The notes below the pieces were generated by a model. It did no database searches. It was not told the DNA's origin and worked only from the letters and a program-made list of their open reading frames with translations. From contig CAWDHQ010000001.1 in NCBI GenBank assembly GCA_963802215.1, positions 744,001 through 808,000 of the forward strand: DNA of 64,000 nucleotides, given 5' to 3'. Numbering within the stretch: position 1 is the first letter of the stretch; every line of letters begins with the position of its first letter. The translations under genes and the position numbers were made by a program. Shown here one piece after another: positions 29,926 to 39,241 of the stretch. This stretch comes from SHZI01 sp963802215 (GTDB lineage: Bacteria > Pseudomonadota > Gammaproteobacteria > Steroidobacterales > GCA-2729495).

Positions 29926-29929
29926 GGCG

Positions 29930-30664
29930 TTACCGGGCGTTCGGCGGCTGGGCGGCCGGGCGGGCCTGGGCGGGGCCCGGGCTGTGGGCCCGTGCGTGCG
30001 CGTGCCGCTGCAACACGCTGAAGAATTCCTCGATGAAGCTGTCGTAGCGGACTTCGAGGCGGCTGACCTTGTCGGCATAGCGGTTGTAGGCGATCACAGC
30101 CGGGATCGCCGCAAAGAGGCCGATGGCGGTGGCCACCAGGGCCTCCGCGATGCCGGGTGCGACCGCCGCGAGCGTCGCGGACTGCACGTTGCCCAGGCCA
30201 CGGAAGGAATTCATGATGCCCCAGACGGTGCCGAACAGGCCCACGTAGGGGCTGGTTGACCCGATGGTGGCCAGGGTCGACAGGCTCTCCTCCAGGCGAT
30301 CCATCTCCCGCATCTGGGCCACGTGCATCGCGCGCCGCACGCCCTCCAGGACCTGGTCGGGCGGCATGGCGGCCTGCTCCGACAGGCGGCGGAACTCGCG
30401 AAAGCCGGCCTCAAAAAGGCCGGCCATATCGGACGGCGGCTCGCCCGCCCGCGTCACATCGCGATAGATGGCCGTGAGGTCCCCGCCCGACCAGAAGCTG
30501 GTCTCGAAGGCGTCGGAGCCGGCGACCGCCTGCCGGAGTACCCGGCGCTTGCGCACGATGATCGCCCAGGAAGCCACCGAGGCGGCGAGCAGCAGCAGCA
30601 TGACCAGCTGGACCACCAGGCTGGCCGACAGGATCAGGTCAACGATCGACGTGTGAGCCGGCAT
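29930..30664 (-). CDS. tolQ: Tol-Pal system proton channel subunit TolQ
   Basis: 244 residues, ExbB/TolQ/MotA family. N-terminal helix near residues 12-35 ('LVVQLVMLLLLAASVASWAI'), cytoplasmic loop, then two helices with 'SPYVGLFGTVWGIMNSFRGL' and 'EALVATAIGLFAAIPAVIAYNRY'. ATG 30664 is two bases after ruvB. The ybgC thioesterase gene that usually precedes tolQ is absent here. The C-terminus carries an unusual Ala/Pro/His tail ('AHARAHSPGPAQARPAAQPP'). Confidence 0.96.
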   Translation of the reverse strand: MPAHTSIVDLILSASLVVQLVMLLLLAASVASWAIIVRKRRVLRQAVAGSDAFETSFWSGGDLTAIYRDVTRAGEPPSDMAGLFEAGFREFRRLSEQAAMPPDQVLEGVRRAMHVAQMREMDRLEESLSTLATIGSTSPYVGLFGTVWGIMNSFRGLGNVQSATLAAVAPGIAEALVATAIGLFAAIPAVIAYNRYADKVSRLEVRYDSFIEEFFSVLQRHAHARAHSPGPAQARPAAQPPNAR

Positions 30665-30666
30665 CG

Positions 30667-31731
30667 TCAGGTTTCCTCGGAATCGAACAGGCCGCGGCCG
30701 GGATCGGGCAGGCCGCCGGAATCCACCATGCCGCGGGGCGGCTGGAGGCCAAAGTGCTGGTAGGCGCGGCGCGTGGCAACCCGCCCCCGCGCCGTCCGGC
30801 TCATGAAGCCCTGCTGGATCAGGAAGGGCTCCAGCACGTCCTCGATGGTGCCCCGTTCCTCGCCGAGCGCCGCGGCCAGGGACTCAACGCCCACCGGTCC
30901 GCCGTCGAAGCGCTCGATGATCAGCAGGAGCAACCGGCGGTCCTGGAGGTCGAAGCCATTGGGATCCACGTCCAGCAGGTCCATGGCCGAGCGCGCCGTG
31001 GCCCCGTCGATTCGCCCGTTGCCCTCCACCTGGGCGAAGTCCCGCACCCGGCGCAGCAGACGGTTGGCAATGCGCGGCGTGCCCCGCGAGCGGTCGGCCA
31101 GCTGCCAGGCGCCGTCCTCATCGAGGGGGACGCCCAGGATGCGGGCCGAACGGAGGAGGATCTCGTGCAGTTCCTCCCGTCCGTAGAATTCGAGTCGCTG
31201 GACGATGCCGAAGCGGTCCCTCAGGGGGGACGTCAGCAGGCCCGCCCGCGTGGTGGCACCCACCAGCGTGAAGGGCGGCAGGTCCAGCTTGATGGAACGG
31301 GCGGCGGGCCCTTCGCCGATCACGATATCGAGCTGGAAGTCTTCCATGGCCGGGTACAGCACCTCCTCGACCACGGGGCTCAGCCGGTGGATCTCGTCCA
31401 CGAAGAGCACGTCGCGGGGCTCGAGGCTGGTCAGCATGGCGGCGAGGTCGCCCGGACGTTCCAGCACCGGGCCGGACGTGTGGCGCAGGTTGACGCCCAG
31501 CTCGTTGGCCAGGATGTTCGCGAGCGTCGTCTTGCCCAGGCCCGGTGGGCCGAAGATGAGCGTGTGGTCGAGCGCTTCACCCCGCTGCCGGGCCGCGGTG
31601 ATGAAGACATGCAGCTGGCGCTTGACGGCCGACTGGCCCACGTAGTCCGCCAGGCGCTGCGGACGAATCGAGCGATCGAGCTCGTCGTCACCCAGCGATC
31701 CGGTCGTCACCAGCCTTTCGCCCGCCGCCAT
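30667..31731 (-). CDS. ruvB: Holliday junction branch-migration helicase RuvB
   Basis: 354 residues. 'RPQRLADYVGQSAVKRQL', Walker A 'GPPGLGKTTLA', Walker B 'LFVDEIHRL', sensor 'VGATTRAGLLTSPLRDRFG' and the arginine-finger region are all present, followed by the C-terminal winged-helix domain ('RTARGRVATRRAYQHFG'). A hexameric AAA+ motor that drives branch migration with RuvA. Two bases after ruvA. Confidence 0.98.
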   Translation of the reverse strand: MAAGERLVTTGSLGDDELDRSIRPQRLADYVGQSAVKRQLHVFITAARQRGEALDHTLIFGPPGLGKTTLANILANELGVNLRHTSGPVLERPGDLAAMLTSLEPRDVLFVDEIHRLSPVVEEVLYPAMEDFQLDIVIGEGPAARSIKLDLPPFTLVGATTRAGLLTSPLRDRFGIVQRLEFYGREELHEILLRSARILGVPLDEDGAWQLADRSRGTPRIANRLLRRVRDFAQVEGNGRIDGATARSAMDLLDVDPNGFDLQDRRLLLLIIERFDGGPVGVESLAAALGEERGTIEDVLEPFLIQQGFMSRTARGRVATRRAYQHFGLQPPRGMVDSGGLPDPGRGLFDSEET

Positions 31732-31733
31732 GC

Positions 31734-32333
31734 TCAGGTCTTTGCCGCGGACCGCAGCACGGCCCGGAGCAGTTCCTCGGTTGACGTGACCGTCTCCGGC
31801 ACCCGGTCCAGCATGCGCCGGGCTTCCGGCGCCTTGTAGCCCAGGGCGACCAGCGCATCGAGTGCCTCCACGCGGGGGTCCGACGGCGCCGCAGCACGAC
31901 CCTCGCCGGTCCTTCCGGCCACCAGGCCGGGGTGCTGGACGCGATCGCGCATCTCGATGATCAGGCGCTCCGCCGTCTTGCGGCCGATTCCGGGCAGGCG
32001 GACGAGGGACGCAACGTCCTCGGTCTCGACTGCGCGCACGAAGGCCTCCACGTTCATCCCGGACAGCACGCCCAGCGCGGTCTTCGCACCCACGCCACTG
32101 ACCCGGAGCAGGTCGCGGAACAGCCGGCGTTCGGTTTCGGTCGCAAATCCGAACAGGGTGTGCTGGTCCTCCCTGACCAGCAGGTGCGTGCGGAGATGCA
32201 CGGCCTCCCCCACCGCGGGGAGGCGGAAACAGGTGGACATGGGCGCCTCGATCTCATAGCCGACCCCGCCGACGTCGACCACCAGGAACGGCGGCTCCTT
32301 GTGGGCCAGGACGCCCCGCAGCGAGCCGATCAC
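31734..32333 (-). CDS. ruvA: Holliday junction DNA-binding protein RuvA
   Basis: 199 residues, typical length. N-terminal OB fold ('MIGSLRGVLAHKEPPFLVVD'), two helix-hairpin-helix motifs ('LLRVSGVGAKTALGVLSGM', 'LVRLPGIGRKTAERLIIEM'), flexible linker, and C-terminal domain III that contacts RuvB. GTG start at 32333 overlaps the ruvC stop (GTGA). Confidence 0.97.
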   Translation of the reverse strand: MIGSLRGVLAHKEPPFLVVDVGGVGYEIEAPMSTCFRLPAVGEAVHLRTHLLVREDQHTLFGFATETERRLFRDLLRVSGVGAKTALGVLSGMNVEAFVRAVETEDVASLVRLPGIGRKTAERLIIEMRDRVQHPGLVAGRTGEGRAAAPSDPRVEALDALVALGYKAPEARRMLDRVPETVTSTEELLRAVLRSAAKT

Positions 32334-32929
32334 CGCCGCAATCCCCGGCCGGCGGCCCGGGCCCGGTGCCGGCCCGGCAGCCGGGCCCGTGGCATGGCCT
32401 GCAGCTGCGGCAGCGCCGCCAGCCGTGCGGCCAGGGGGCGCGTGTGGGCATGGCAGAGCGCCACGGCAAGGGCATCCGATGCGTCCACCTGCAGGGCCTC
32501 CCGGTGGTTCAGCAACACGGCCACCATGTGGCTGACCTGCTCCTTGTCGGCGTGACCGATGCCGACGATCGCCTGCTTGATGGCCCGGGCTGCGTACTCG
32601 AAGATCTCGGCCCCGGGTCCCGCTCCGGCCGCGAAGGTGGCGCAGATGGCGGCGGAACGTGCCTGGCCGAGCTTGAGTGCCGAATCGGCATTGCGTGCCA
32701 TGAACACCTGCTCGACCGCCACGGCTGCGGGGCGATATTCGGCCATCAGCTGCTGCACCCCCCGGAAGATGACCTGCAGCCGGGCCGGCAGGTGGCTGTC
32801 GCCCGTGCGGATGCAGCCGCTGGCGACGTGGACGGACCGCCGGCCGTCCGAGTCGATGATGCCGTAGCCCGTGATCCGTGATCCGGGATCGATGCCGAGT
32901 ATCCGGATGGGGCCGCTGGCCAGATTCAA
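32330..32929 (-). CDS. ruvC: Holliday junction resolvase RuvC, with C-terminal extension
   Basis: 199 residues from a TTG at 32929. 'RILGIDPGSRITGYG' holds the first catalytic Asp, 'AVEQVFMARNADSALKLGQA' the Glu, and 'VDASDALAVALCHAH' the last two Asp. The TTG is the only start codon before the conserved motif that does not run through the upstream gene; GGGG lies three bases upstream. About 25 residues longer than usual, from an Arg-rich C-terminal tail ('RARLPGRHRARAAGRGLRR'). It cuts Holliday junctions processed by RuvAB. Confidence 0.93.
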   Translation of the reverse strand: MNLASGPIRILGIDPGSRITGYGIIDSDGRRSVHVASGCIRTGDSHLPARLQVIFRGVQQLMAEYRPAAVAVEQVFMARNADSALKLGQARSAAICATFAAGAGPGAEIFEYAARAIKQAIVGIGHADKEQVSHMVAVLLNHREALQVDASDALAVALCHAHTRPLAARLAALPQLQAMPRARLPGRHRARAAGRGLRR

Positions 32930-32942
32930 TACCCCGGTTCCA

Positions 32943-33509
32943 TCAAAACCGCAGTTCGACGCCGATGTGAAAGCCGGTGTCGAAAAGAATCCTGGGGCGG
33001 TCGTCGTACTCGGCCCGGGTGTACCGGGCACCCAGGTAGACCTCACCCTGCTTCGTGACGCTGTACCCGAGCCGGATGGTGCCGTCCATGTACTCCTCGG
33101 CATCGCCGCCGCTCAGGATCTCCGGCGCCCAGTAGTACTCCCCGGAGACAGTGAAGCGGTCGTAGCGGGGAACCGGCCAGCGGGCCAGCCCGCCGATGCC
33201 GACGGCGTAGCCCTCCCGGTTGTTGCCTTCGCCGTCCAGGTAAGCGAGCCGGCCGCCGATGCCCCCCGTCAGCTTCTGGTTGCCGGGGGCCATGTTCCCG
33301 ACGACGAGAGCGCTGACATGCACCACATCGCCCTCGTCACTGTCGCCGAGCCAGCCGCCGTCCAGGCGCAGGCCATTGTTGAAGACCGTGCCGTAGGTCG
33401 CGCGGACCGCACTGTCGTTGAGACTCAGGTTGAATTCGTGGGCGCCAGCCGGCGCAGCCGCAAGCGCAAGAGGCAGGCCCAGAAGGGCGAGCCCTTTAAT
33501 GATTCGCAT
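32943..33509 (-). CDS. YfaZ-family outer-membrane protein
   Basis: 188 residues with a clear signal peptide (cleaved after 'AAAPAGA', residue 23). The mature start 'HEFNLSLNDSAVRATYGT' and the repeated amphipathic strands ending 'GFHIGVELRF' match the YfaZ family of small beta-barrels, whose function is unknown. It sits just upstream of ruvC, where yebC is usual in relatives; the 13-base gap suggests the ruvCAB-tol genes may be read through from its promoter. Confidence 0.85.
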   Translation of the reverse strand: MRIIKGLALLGLPLALAAAPAGAHEFNLSLNDSAVRATYGTVFNNGLRLDGGWLGDSDEGDVVHVSALVVGNMAPGNQKLTGGIGGRLAYLDGEGNNREGYAVGIGGLARWPVPRYDRFTVSGEYYWAPEILSGGDAEEYMDGTIRLGYSVTKQGEVYLGARYTRAEYDDRPRILFDTGFHIGVELRF

Positions 33510-33553
33510 AACGCACTCCCCGCAACAACGGGTGAATGATAACCGAATTGGAA

Positions 33554-35002
33554 TCAGTGATTGATGGCGTGCAGTGCCCGGCGGTCCACGGAGAGGGCCG
33601 CCTCATGCAGCGCCTCGGTCAGGGTCGGGTGGGCGTGCATGGTGCGTTGCAGGTCCTCGGCGCTGGCCTCGAACTCCATGGCAACCACGGCCTCGCCGAT
33701 GAGCTCACCCGCCATGGGGCCCACGATGTGGACCCCGAGTATGCGGTCCGTCCCGGCATCCGCCAGGACCTTGACGAGCCCGGCGGCCTGCTCCATCGCC
33801 CTGGCCCGGCCACTGGCGGCGAAGTTGAAGGTCCCCGACTTGTACTCCACGCGGGCCTCCTTCAGCTGTTCCTCAGTCTGGCCAACCCACGCGATCTCGG
33901 GCGTGGTGTAGATGACGCTGGGAATGACGTCGTAGTTGACGTGCCCGGGCCGGCCGGCGATCAGGTCGGCGACCATGACGCCCTCCTCGGATCCCTTGTG
34001 GGCGAGCATGGGCCCCCGCACCACGTCGCCCACCGCCCAGACATTCGGGGCGGACGTCCGGCAGTCCGAGTCCACCTCGATGAGTCCGCGGTCGGAGAGT
34101 TTCACCCCCGCCAGCGGATCGAGCAGTCCCTGGGTATTGGGCCGGCGGCCGACGGCCACGATCAGCCGGTCCACCTCGAGCGTGTGGCGACCGCGCCCGT
34201 CCTCGTAGGTCACCGCGACGCCGGCGGGACCGCGCACGGTGGCGGTGACCGTCGCACCCAGGCGGATGTCGAGGCCCTGCTTCTTGAACTGCCGCTGGGC
34301 ATCCCTGGCAACCTGGCCATCCGCCATCGCGAGAAAGCGGTCCAGGGCCTCGAGGACGGTCACCTGTGCGCCGAGACGGTGCCAGACGCTGCCGAGTTCC
34401 AGACCGATCACCCCCGCGCCAATGACGCCGAGGCGGCCCGGAACCGCCGTCAGGTCGAGCGCCCCCCAGGAATCGATGATGGTCTCGCCATCGAAACGGG
34501 CGAACGGCAACTCGATGGGCGTGGAGCCCGTTGCCAGGACGACGTGGTCGGCCTCGAGCAGTTCAGGCTCGCCCCCGTGGGGCGTGAAGCGGACCTTGTT
34601 CCCGGGCAGCAGATGGCCCCTCCCGAAGAGGCCCGTGACGCCGTTGGACTTGAACAGCCCCTGGATGCCCCCGGTGAACTGGCGGACGATCGCCGCCTTG
34701 CGCGCCTGCATGGTGGCAAGGTCGAGCTCGGGGCTGCCGACACGAATGCCGTGGCTCGCAAACTCGTGGCCGGTGCGGTGGAACAGCTCGGAGGATTCCA
34801 GCAGGGCCTTCGACGGGATGCAGCCCGCATTGAGGCACGTGCCGCCAAACGCCGGCACACCATCCCGGCCCTGCCAGGCATCGATGCAGGCGACGCGCAG
34901 GCCATTCTGCGCCGCGCGGATTGCCCCCACGTAGCCGGCGGGCCCGCCACCGATGACGATGACGTCGTACTTGCTGTCTCCCGAGGCACCCGCCGTGACC
35001 AC
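33554..35002 (-). CDS. lpd: Dihydrolipoyl dehydrogenase (E3)
   Basis: 482 residues from GTG 35002, four bases after sucB. 'DVIVIGGGPAGYVGAIRAAQ' binds FAD; 'GGTCLNAGCIPSKALL' has the redox Cys pair (CLNAGC); 'GAGVIGLELGSVWHRLG' binds NAD; 'HAHPTLTEALHEAAL' carries the catalytic His-Glu dyad. It reoxidises lipoyl groups of the 2-oxoglutarate dehydrogenase complex encoded with it and possibly of other complexes. Confidence 0.97.
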   Translation of the reverse strand: MVTAGASGDSKYDVIVIGGGPAGYVGAIRAAQNGLRVACIDAWQGRDGVPAFGGTCLNAGCIPSKALLESSELFHRTGHEFASHGIRVGSPELDLATMQARKAAIVRQFTGGIQGLFKSNGVTGLFGRGHLLPGNKVRFTPHGGEPELLEADHVVLATGSTPIELPFARFDGETIIDSWGALDLTAVPGRLGVIGAGVIGLELGSVWHRLGAQVTVLEALDRFLAMADGQVARDAQRQFKKQGLDIRLGATVTATVRGPAGVAVTYEDGRGRHTLEVDRLIVAVGRRPNTQGLLDPLAGVKLSDRGLIEVDSDCRTSAPNVWAVGDVVRGPMLAHKGSEEGVMVADLIAGRPGHVNYDVIPSVIYTTPEIAWVGQTEEQLKEARVEYKSGTFNFAASGRARAMEQAAGLVKVLADAGTDRILGVHIVGPMAGELIGEAVVAMEFEASAEDLQRTMHAHPTLTEALHEAALSVDRRALHAINH

Positions 35003-35005
35003 GGG

Positions 35006-36247
35006 TCAGACTCCCAGCAGAAGGCGGGCGGGATCCTCGAGCGCATCCTTCATCGCGACGAGAAACTGCACGGCTTCCCGGCCATCGATGATCCGGTGAT
35101 CGTAGGTGAGGGCCAGGTACATCATCGGGCGGACGACGATCTGGCCGTCAGCCACCACGGGCCGCTCCTGGATCTTGTGCATGCCGAGAATGCCGCTCTG
35201 GGGCGGGTTGAGGATCGGCGTCGACAGCAGGGAGCCGAACACTCCGCCGTTGGTGATGGTAAAGGTGCCGCCGGTCAGGTCCTCCATGCCGAGGGCGCCC
35301 TCGCGCGCCTTGCGGCCGAAGTCGTTGATGGCACCCTCGATGCCGGCAAACGTGAAGCGGTCCGCGTCCCGGAGCACGGGCACGACGAGCCCGCGATCGG
35401 TGGATACGGCGATGCCGACGTCGTAGTAGTCGTGGTAGACGATCTCGCCGCCCTCGACCGACGCATTGACCACCGGGAAGCGGTGCAGGGCCTCGATGGC
35501 GGCCTTCACGAAGAAGCCCATGAAGCCCAGCCGCACGCCGTGCTGCTTCTCGAAAGCATCCTTGTAGCGGGCACGGAGGGCCATCACGGCCGACATGTCC
35601 ACTTCGTTGAACGTCGTCAGCATGGCCGCCGTCTGCTGGGCCTCGACCATCCGCTCCGCAATGCGGGTTCGCAGGCGGCTCATGGCCACCCGGCGTTCGC
35701 TGCGCCCGCCCGCGGGAACCGTGCCGGCCGGCGGGCCTGCGGGCGCACGGACGGGAGCAGCTGGCGGCAGACCGGCCGGCGCCGCGACGGCGGCGTGCAA
35801 CACGTCCGTCTTCAGGATGCGGCCGTCCCGGCCCGTGCCGCGGACCGTTGCCGGATCGATGCCCTTCTCTTCCATTGCACGGCGCGCGGCGGGGCCCGTC
35901 TTGCCGGCGCTCCGGCCGGCCACTGCCGTCACCGGGGCTACGGCGGCCGGGGCCGCAACTGCCACTGCGGCCGCGGCGGCCGGCACGACCTTCGCCACCT
36001 CGCCTTCGGCCACCGGCTCGAGCATGGCCAGCAGCTGGCCGCTGGTCACGGTGGCGCCGCCCTTCACGCGCAGTTCGCGCAGCACGCCCCGGGCCGGGGC
36101 CGGCACCTCGAGGACCACCTTGTCGGTCTCGAGATCGGCCAGGTTCTCGTCACGCTCGACGACATCGCCGACGGCCTTGTGCCAGGCGACGAGCGTGGCG
36201 TCGGCGACGGATTCCGGGAGGCGCGGGACTTTGACTTCAATGCTCAT
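35006..36247 (-). CDS. sucB: Dihydrolipoyl succinyltransferase (E2 of 2-oxoglutarate dehydrogenase)
   Basis: 413 residues from ATG 36247, where the usual 'IEVKVPRLPESV' start begins; an extension to 36283 has no support. One lipoyl domain with the lipoylated Lys in 'ETDKVVLEV', an Ala/Pro linker, the peripheral subunit-binding domain ('AARRAMEEKGIDPATVRGTG'), a second Pro-rich linker, and the catalytic domain ending with 'LTYDHRIIDGREAVQFL', which holds the active His and Asp. Forms the 24-mer core. Starts 32 bases after sucA. Confidence 0.97.
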   Translation of the reverse strand: MSIEVKVPRLPESVADATLVAWHKAVGDVVERDENLADLETDKVVLEVPAPARGVLRELRVKGGATVTSGQLLAMLEPVAEGEVAKVVPAAAAAVAVAAPAAVAPVTAVAGRSAGKTGPAARRAMEEKGIDPATVRGTGRDGRILKTDVLHAAVAAPAGLPPAAPVRAPAGPPAGTVPAGGRSERRVAMSRLRTRIAERMVEAQQTAAMLTTFNEVDMSAVMALRARYKDAFEKQHGVRLGFMGFFVKAAIEALHRFPVVNASVEGGEIVYHDYYDVGIAVSTDRGLVVPVLRDADRFTFAGIEGAINDFGRKAREGALGMEDLTGGTFTITNGGVFGSLLSTPILNPPQSGILGMHKIQERPVVADGQIVVRPMMYLALTYDHRIIDGREAVQFLVAMKDALEDPARLLLGV

Positions 36248-36279
36248 GATCTGTTGCTTCAGGATCGGCTCGGATGGAT

Positions 36280-39141
36280 TCACTGGACCTGGGCGGAAAG
36301 GGCGGTCTCCACGAGGGCCTGCTGCTGCTGGACGTGCAGCTGGAAGATGCCCGGCGCCGGGGCCGCGGCTCCACGACGCCCAGCATAGAACACCTGCTGA
36401 CCCTCATGCAGGGGCCGCTGCAGCTGATGACGGATCTGGTACCAGGCGCCCTGGTTCTGGGGCTCCTCCTGGCACCAGACGATCTCGCGGGCCGACGGGT
36501 ACTTCGCCAGGCTGGCGGCGTACTCGGCGGCGGGGAACGGGTACAGCTGCTCGATGCGCACCAGGGCGACGTCCGCGGAGCCCTTGGCCCGGCGAGCCTC
36601 GAGGAGATCGAAATAGACCTTGCCGCTGCAGAAGACGATGCGACGCACCCCTGCCGGATCGAGCGGATCGACCTCGGGAAGGAGGAGCTGGAACCGCCCC
36701 GCCATCAGCTCGGACAGGGGCGAGCTGGACAGCCGGTGCCGCAGCAGGCTCTTCGGCGTCATCACGACCAGCGGCTTGCGCAGCGGGCGGAGCATCTGGC
36801 GGCGGAGCATGTGGAACATCTGGCCCGGCGTGGAGGGAATGCACACCTGCATGTTCATTTCCGCGCAGAGCTGCAGGAAGCGCTCGAGCCTGGCGGAAGA
36901 ATGCTCGGGGCCCTGCCCCTCCTGCCCGTGGGGCAGGAACAGTGTCAGGCCGCATAGCCGGCCCCACTTTGCCTCCCCTGAACTGATGAACTGGTCGATG
37001 ACCACCTGGGCCCCGTTGCAGAAGTCGCCGAACTGGGCCTCCCAGATCACCAGGGAATCGGGATCCGTGGTCGAGAACCCGTACTCGAAGCCCAGCACGG
37101 CCTCCTCGGACAGCAGCGAGTCCGTGACGGTGAACGCGCCGCGCTTCATGCCGCCCAGGTTGTCCAGCGGCGTGAACGTCTGGTCAGTCAGCTGGTCGTG
37201 GAGCACGCAGTGCCGATGGAAGAACGTGCCCCGCCCGCTGTCCTGCCCGGTGAGCCGGACCCTGTTGCCGTCGCGGATCAGGCTCCCGTAGGCCATCAGC
37301 TCGGCAAACCCCCAGTCCATGGGAATCTCGCCCGCCGCCATCCGATCCCGGTCGGCAACGATCTTGGCCACCCGGGGATGCAGGCTGAAGTTCGGTGGCA
37401 CGCGATTGATGTCCCGGGCCAGCTCGGCTACTTCACCGGCCGGCAATGCGGTGCTGTGGAGTTCGTCCCAGTCACCCTTCTCGTACCGGGTCCAGTCCAC
37501 CGTGTATTCATTGCCGATCATCCCCAGCACGGTCTGGGGCAGGGGCTGCCCCGCCTCCACCCGCCGGCGGTAATCCTCGTTCAGGCGCTCCGCCTCGGGC
37601 GCATCCACGACGCCCCGCTCCATCAGGTGGCGGGCATAGAGCTGCCGCGTGGTGGGATGCTTGCGGATGACCTGGTACATCCCGGGCTGGGTGGCCGCCG
37701 GCTCGTCGGCCTCGTTGTGGCCGTGGCGGCGGTAGCAGACCAGGTCGATGACCACGTCCTTGTGGAAGGTCTGCCGGTACTCCAGCGCAAGGCGGGTGAC
37801 GAAGACGACCGCCTCCGGATCGTCGGCGTTCACGTGGAAGACCGGCGCCTCGATCATCCGGGCGATGTCGCTGCAGTAGGGCGTCGAGCGCGCGTCCCGT
37901 GGATCGCTGATCGTGAAGCCCACCTGGTTGTTGATGACCACGTGCACCGTGCCGCCGGTCCTGAACCCGCGCGCCTGGGACATCTGGAAGGTCTCGGCCA
38001 CGACGCCCTGGCCGGCGAAGGCAGCGTCGCCGTGGATCAGGACCGGCAGGATCTCGGAACCGTCCTCGTCACCCCGCCGCTCCTGGCGTGCCCGGACGGA
38101 CCCCTCGACGACGGGATCCACGATCTCCAGGTGGGAGGGATTGAAGGCCAGGACCACGTGGACATTGCCACCCGGAGTCCGGAGGTCGGCGGAGAAGCCC
38201 ATGTGGTACTTCACGTCGCCGGAGCCCTTCACCCGGGCGGGATCGTAGACGCCCTCGAACTCGGAGAACAGCTCCTGGGGCGCCTTGCCGAGCACGTTGA
38301 CGAGGACGTTGATGCGACCCCGGTGCGCCATGCCAACCACCATCTCCTGGATGCCGGCCGCCCCGCCCTGCTGGATCAGGTCGTCGAGGAGCGGGATCAG
38401 GCTGTCGCCACCCTCCAGGGAGAAGCGCTTCTGGCCGACATATCGCGTGTGGAGATAGCGCTCGATGCCCTCGGCGGCCGTCAGCTGGCCCAGGATGTGC
38501 CGGCGCTCGTCGTCGGTCAGCGGATTCGCGAGCATCCCGCGCTCGAGGCGCTCGCGGATCCACACCCGCTCGCGGCCGCGGGACAGGTGCGCGAAATCGG
38601 CGCCGACCTTGCCGCCATAGACCCTGGTGAGCGTGGCCAGCAGGTCGCGGAGGCGCATGCGGACATCGGGCTGCCCGGCGAAATTGCCCACGTAGAACTC
38701 GGTGTCCAGGTCTGCGTCACCCAGGCCCGCGTAGTCCAGGCGCATCACGTTCGGCATGGGACGTTGCTGCATGCCCAGCGGATCGAGGTCCGCGATCAGG
38801 TGCCCGCGAAGACTGTAGACCTGGATCAGCCGGGAGACGGCTGCCTGCTTTTCCGTGGCCGGCCCGCCATCGTCGGACGTCTCGGCCATGAGCCCGGCGG
38901 AGTCGTCGGCAGCAGCGCGTCCCGACACGCCCGTGCCCGATGGGCTCCGGCCCGCACTGGCGGTAGCGGCACGTCCCGCCACCAGAGCGTCAGCCGGCGC
39001 CTGCTCCGCGAAAAACTGCCGCCACCGGGCGGGCACCGAAGCCGGGTCCCGGAGCCAGCTTGTGTACATGTCTTCAACGTAGGCGGCATTGCCACCGAAC
39101 AGGGGCGACGAGGCGTAGATCTGACGCAGGGTCTGGCTCAT
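36280..39141 (-). CDS. sucA: 2-oxoglutarate dehydrogenase E1 component
   Basis: 953 residues. N-terminal 'FGGNAAYVEDMYTSWLRDPA', thiamine diphosphate region with 'HGDAAFAGQGVVAETFQMSQ', 'INNQVGFTISDPRDARST', and C-terminal 'GEAKWGRLCGLTLFLPHGQEGQGPEHSSARLERFL' landmarks (read in parts) are those of SucA. Residues 88-110 contain an Ala/Gly/Ser-rich insert. It decarboxylates 2-oxoglutarate and passes the succinyl group to SucB; TCA cycle. A promoter candidate lies at 39169-39196. No sdh or sucCD genes are in the window. Confidence 0.97.
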   Translation of the reverse strand: MSQTLRQIYASSPLFGGNAAYVEDMYTSWLRDPASVPARWRQFFAEQAPADALVAGRAATASAGRSPSGTGVSGRAAADDSAGLMAETSDDGGPATEKQAAVSRLIQVYSLRGHLIADLDPLGMQQRPMPNVMRLDYAGLGDADLDTEFYVGNFAGQPDVRMRLRDLLATLTRVYGGKVGADFAHLSRGRERVWIRERLERGMLANPLTDDERRHILGQLTAAEGIERYLHTRYVGQKRFSLEGGDSLIPLLDDLIQQGGAAGIQEMVVGMAHRGRINVLVNVLGKAPQELFSEFEGVYDPARVKGSGDVKYHMGFSADLRTPGGNVHVVLAFNPSHLEIVDPVVEGSVRARQERRGDEDGSEILPVLIHGDAAFAGQGVVAETFQMSQARGFRTGGTVHVVINNQVGFTISDPRDARSTPYCSDIARMIEAPVFHVNADDPEAVVFVTRLALEYRQTFHKDVVIDLVCYRRHGHNEADEPAATQPGMYQVIRKHPTTRQLYARHLMERGVVDAPEAERLNEDYRRRVEAGQPLPQTVLGMIGNEYTVDWTRYEKGDWDELHSTALPAGEVAELARDINRVPPNFSLHPRVAKIVADRDRMAAGEIPMDWGFAELMAYGSLIRDGNRVRLTGQDSGRGTFFHRHCVLHDQLTDQTFTPLDNLGGMKRGAFTVTDSLLSEEAVLGFEYGFSTTDPDSLVIWEAQFGDFCNGAQVVIDQFISSGEAKWGRLCGLTLFLPHGQEGQGPEHSSARLERFLQLCAEMNMQVCIPSTPGQMFHMLRRQMLRPLRKPLVVMTPKSLLRHRLSSSPLSELMAGRFQLLLPEVDPLDPAGVRRIVFCSGKVYFDLLEARRAKGSADVALVRIEQLYPFPAAEYAASLAKYPSAREIVWCQEEPQNQGAWYQIRHQLQRPLHEGQQVFYAGRRGAAAPAPGIFQLHVQQQQALVETALSAQVQ

Positions 39142-39168
39142 GGGGGTCCCGTACAGTCCGGAGGCGCC

Positions 39169-39196
39169 ACTATAAGTATGTGGCGTCCCGGATCAA
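39169..39196 (-). promoter_or_regulatory. Candidate sigma-70 promoter for sucA-sucB-lpd
   Basis: On the minus strand, TTGATC (39196-39191), a 16-base spacer, then TATAGT (39174-39169), about 28 bases before the sucA ATG. A short dyad GCCAC/GTGGC overlaps the -10. Judged by eye against the sigma-70 consensus. Confidence 0.5.
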
Positions 39197-39241
39197 GGAC
39201 AAATTCGTGGAAATGCCCCGCAGCACGGGGCAACCCGGCGG

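Noticed and set aside
33536..36388. A 950-codon plus-strand frame opposite lpd and sucB
   Set aside because: Lies across two clear minus-strand genes and yields a His/Gly/Ala/Arg-biased sequence with no recognisable motif.
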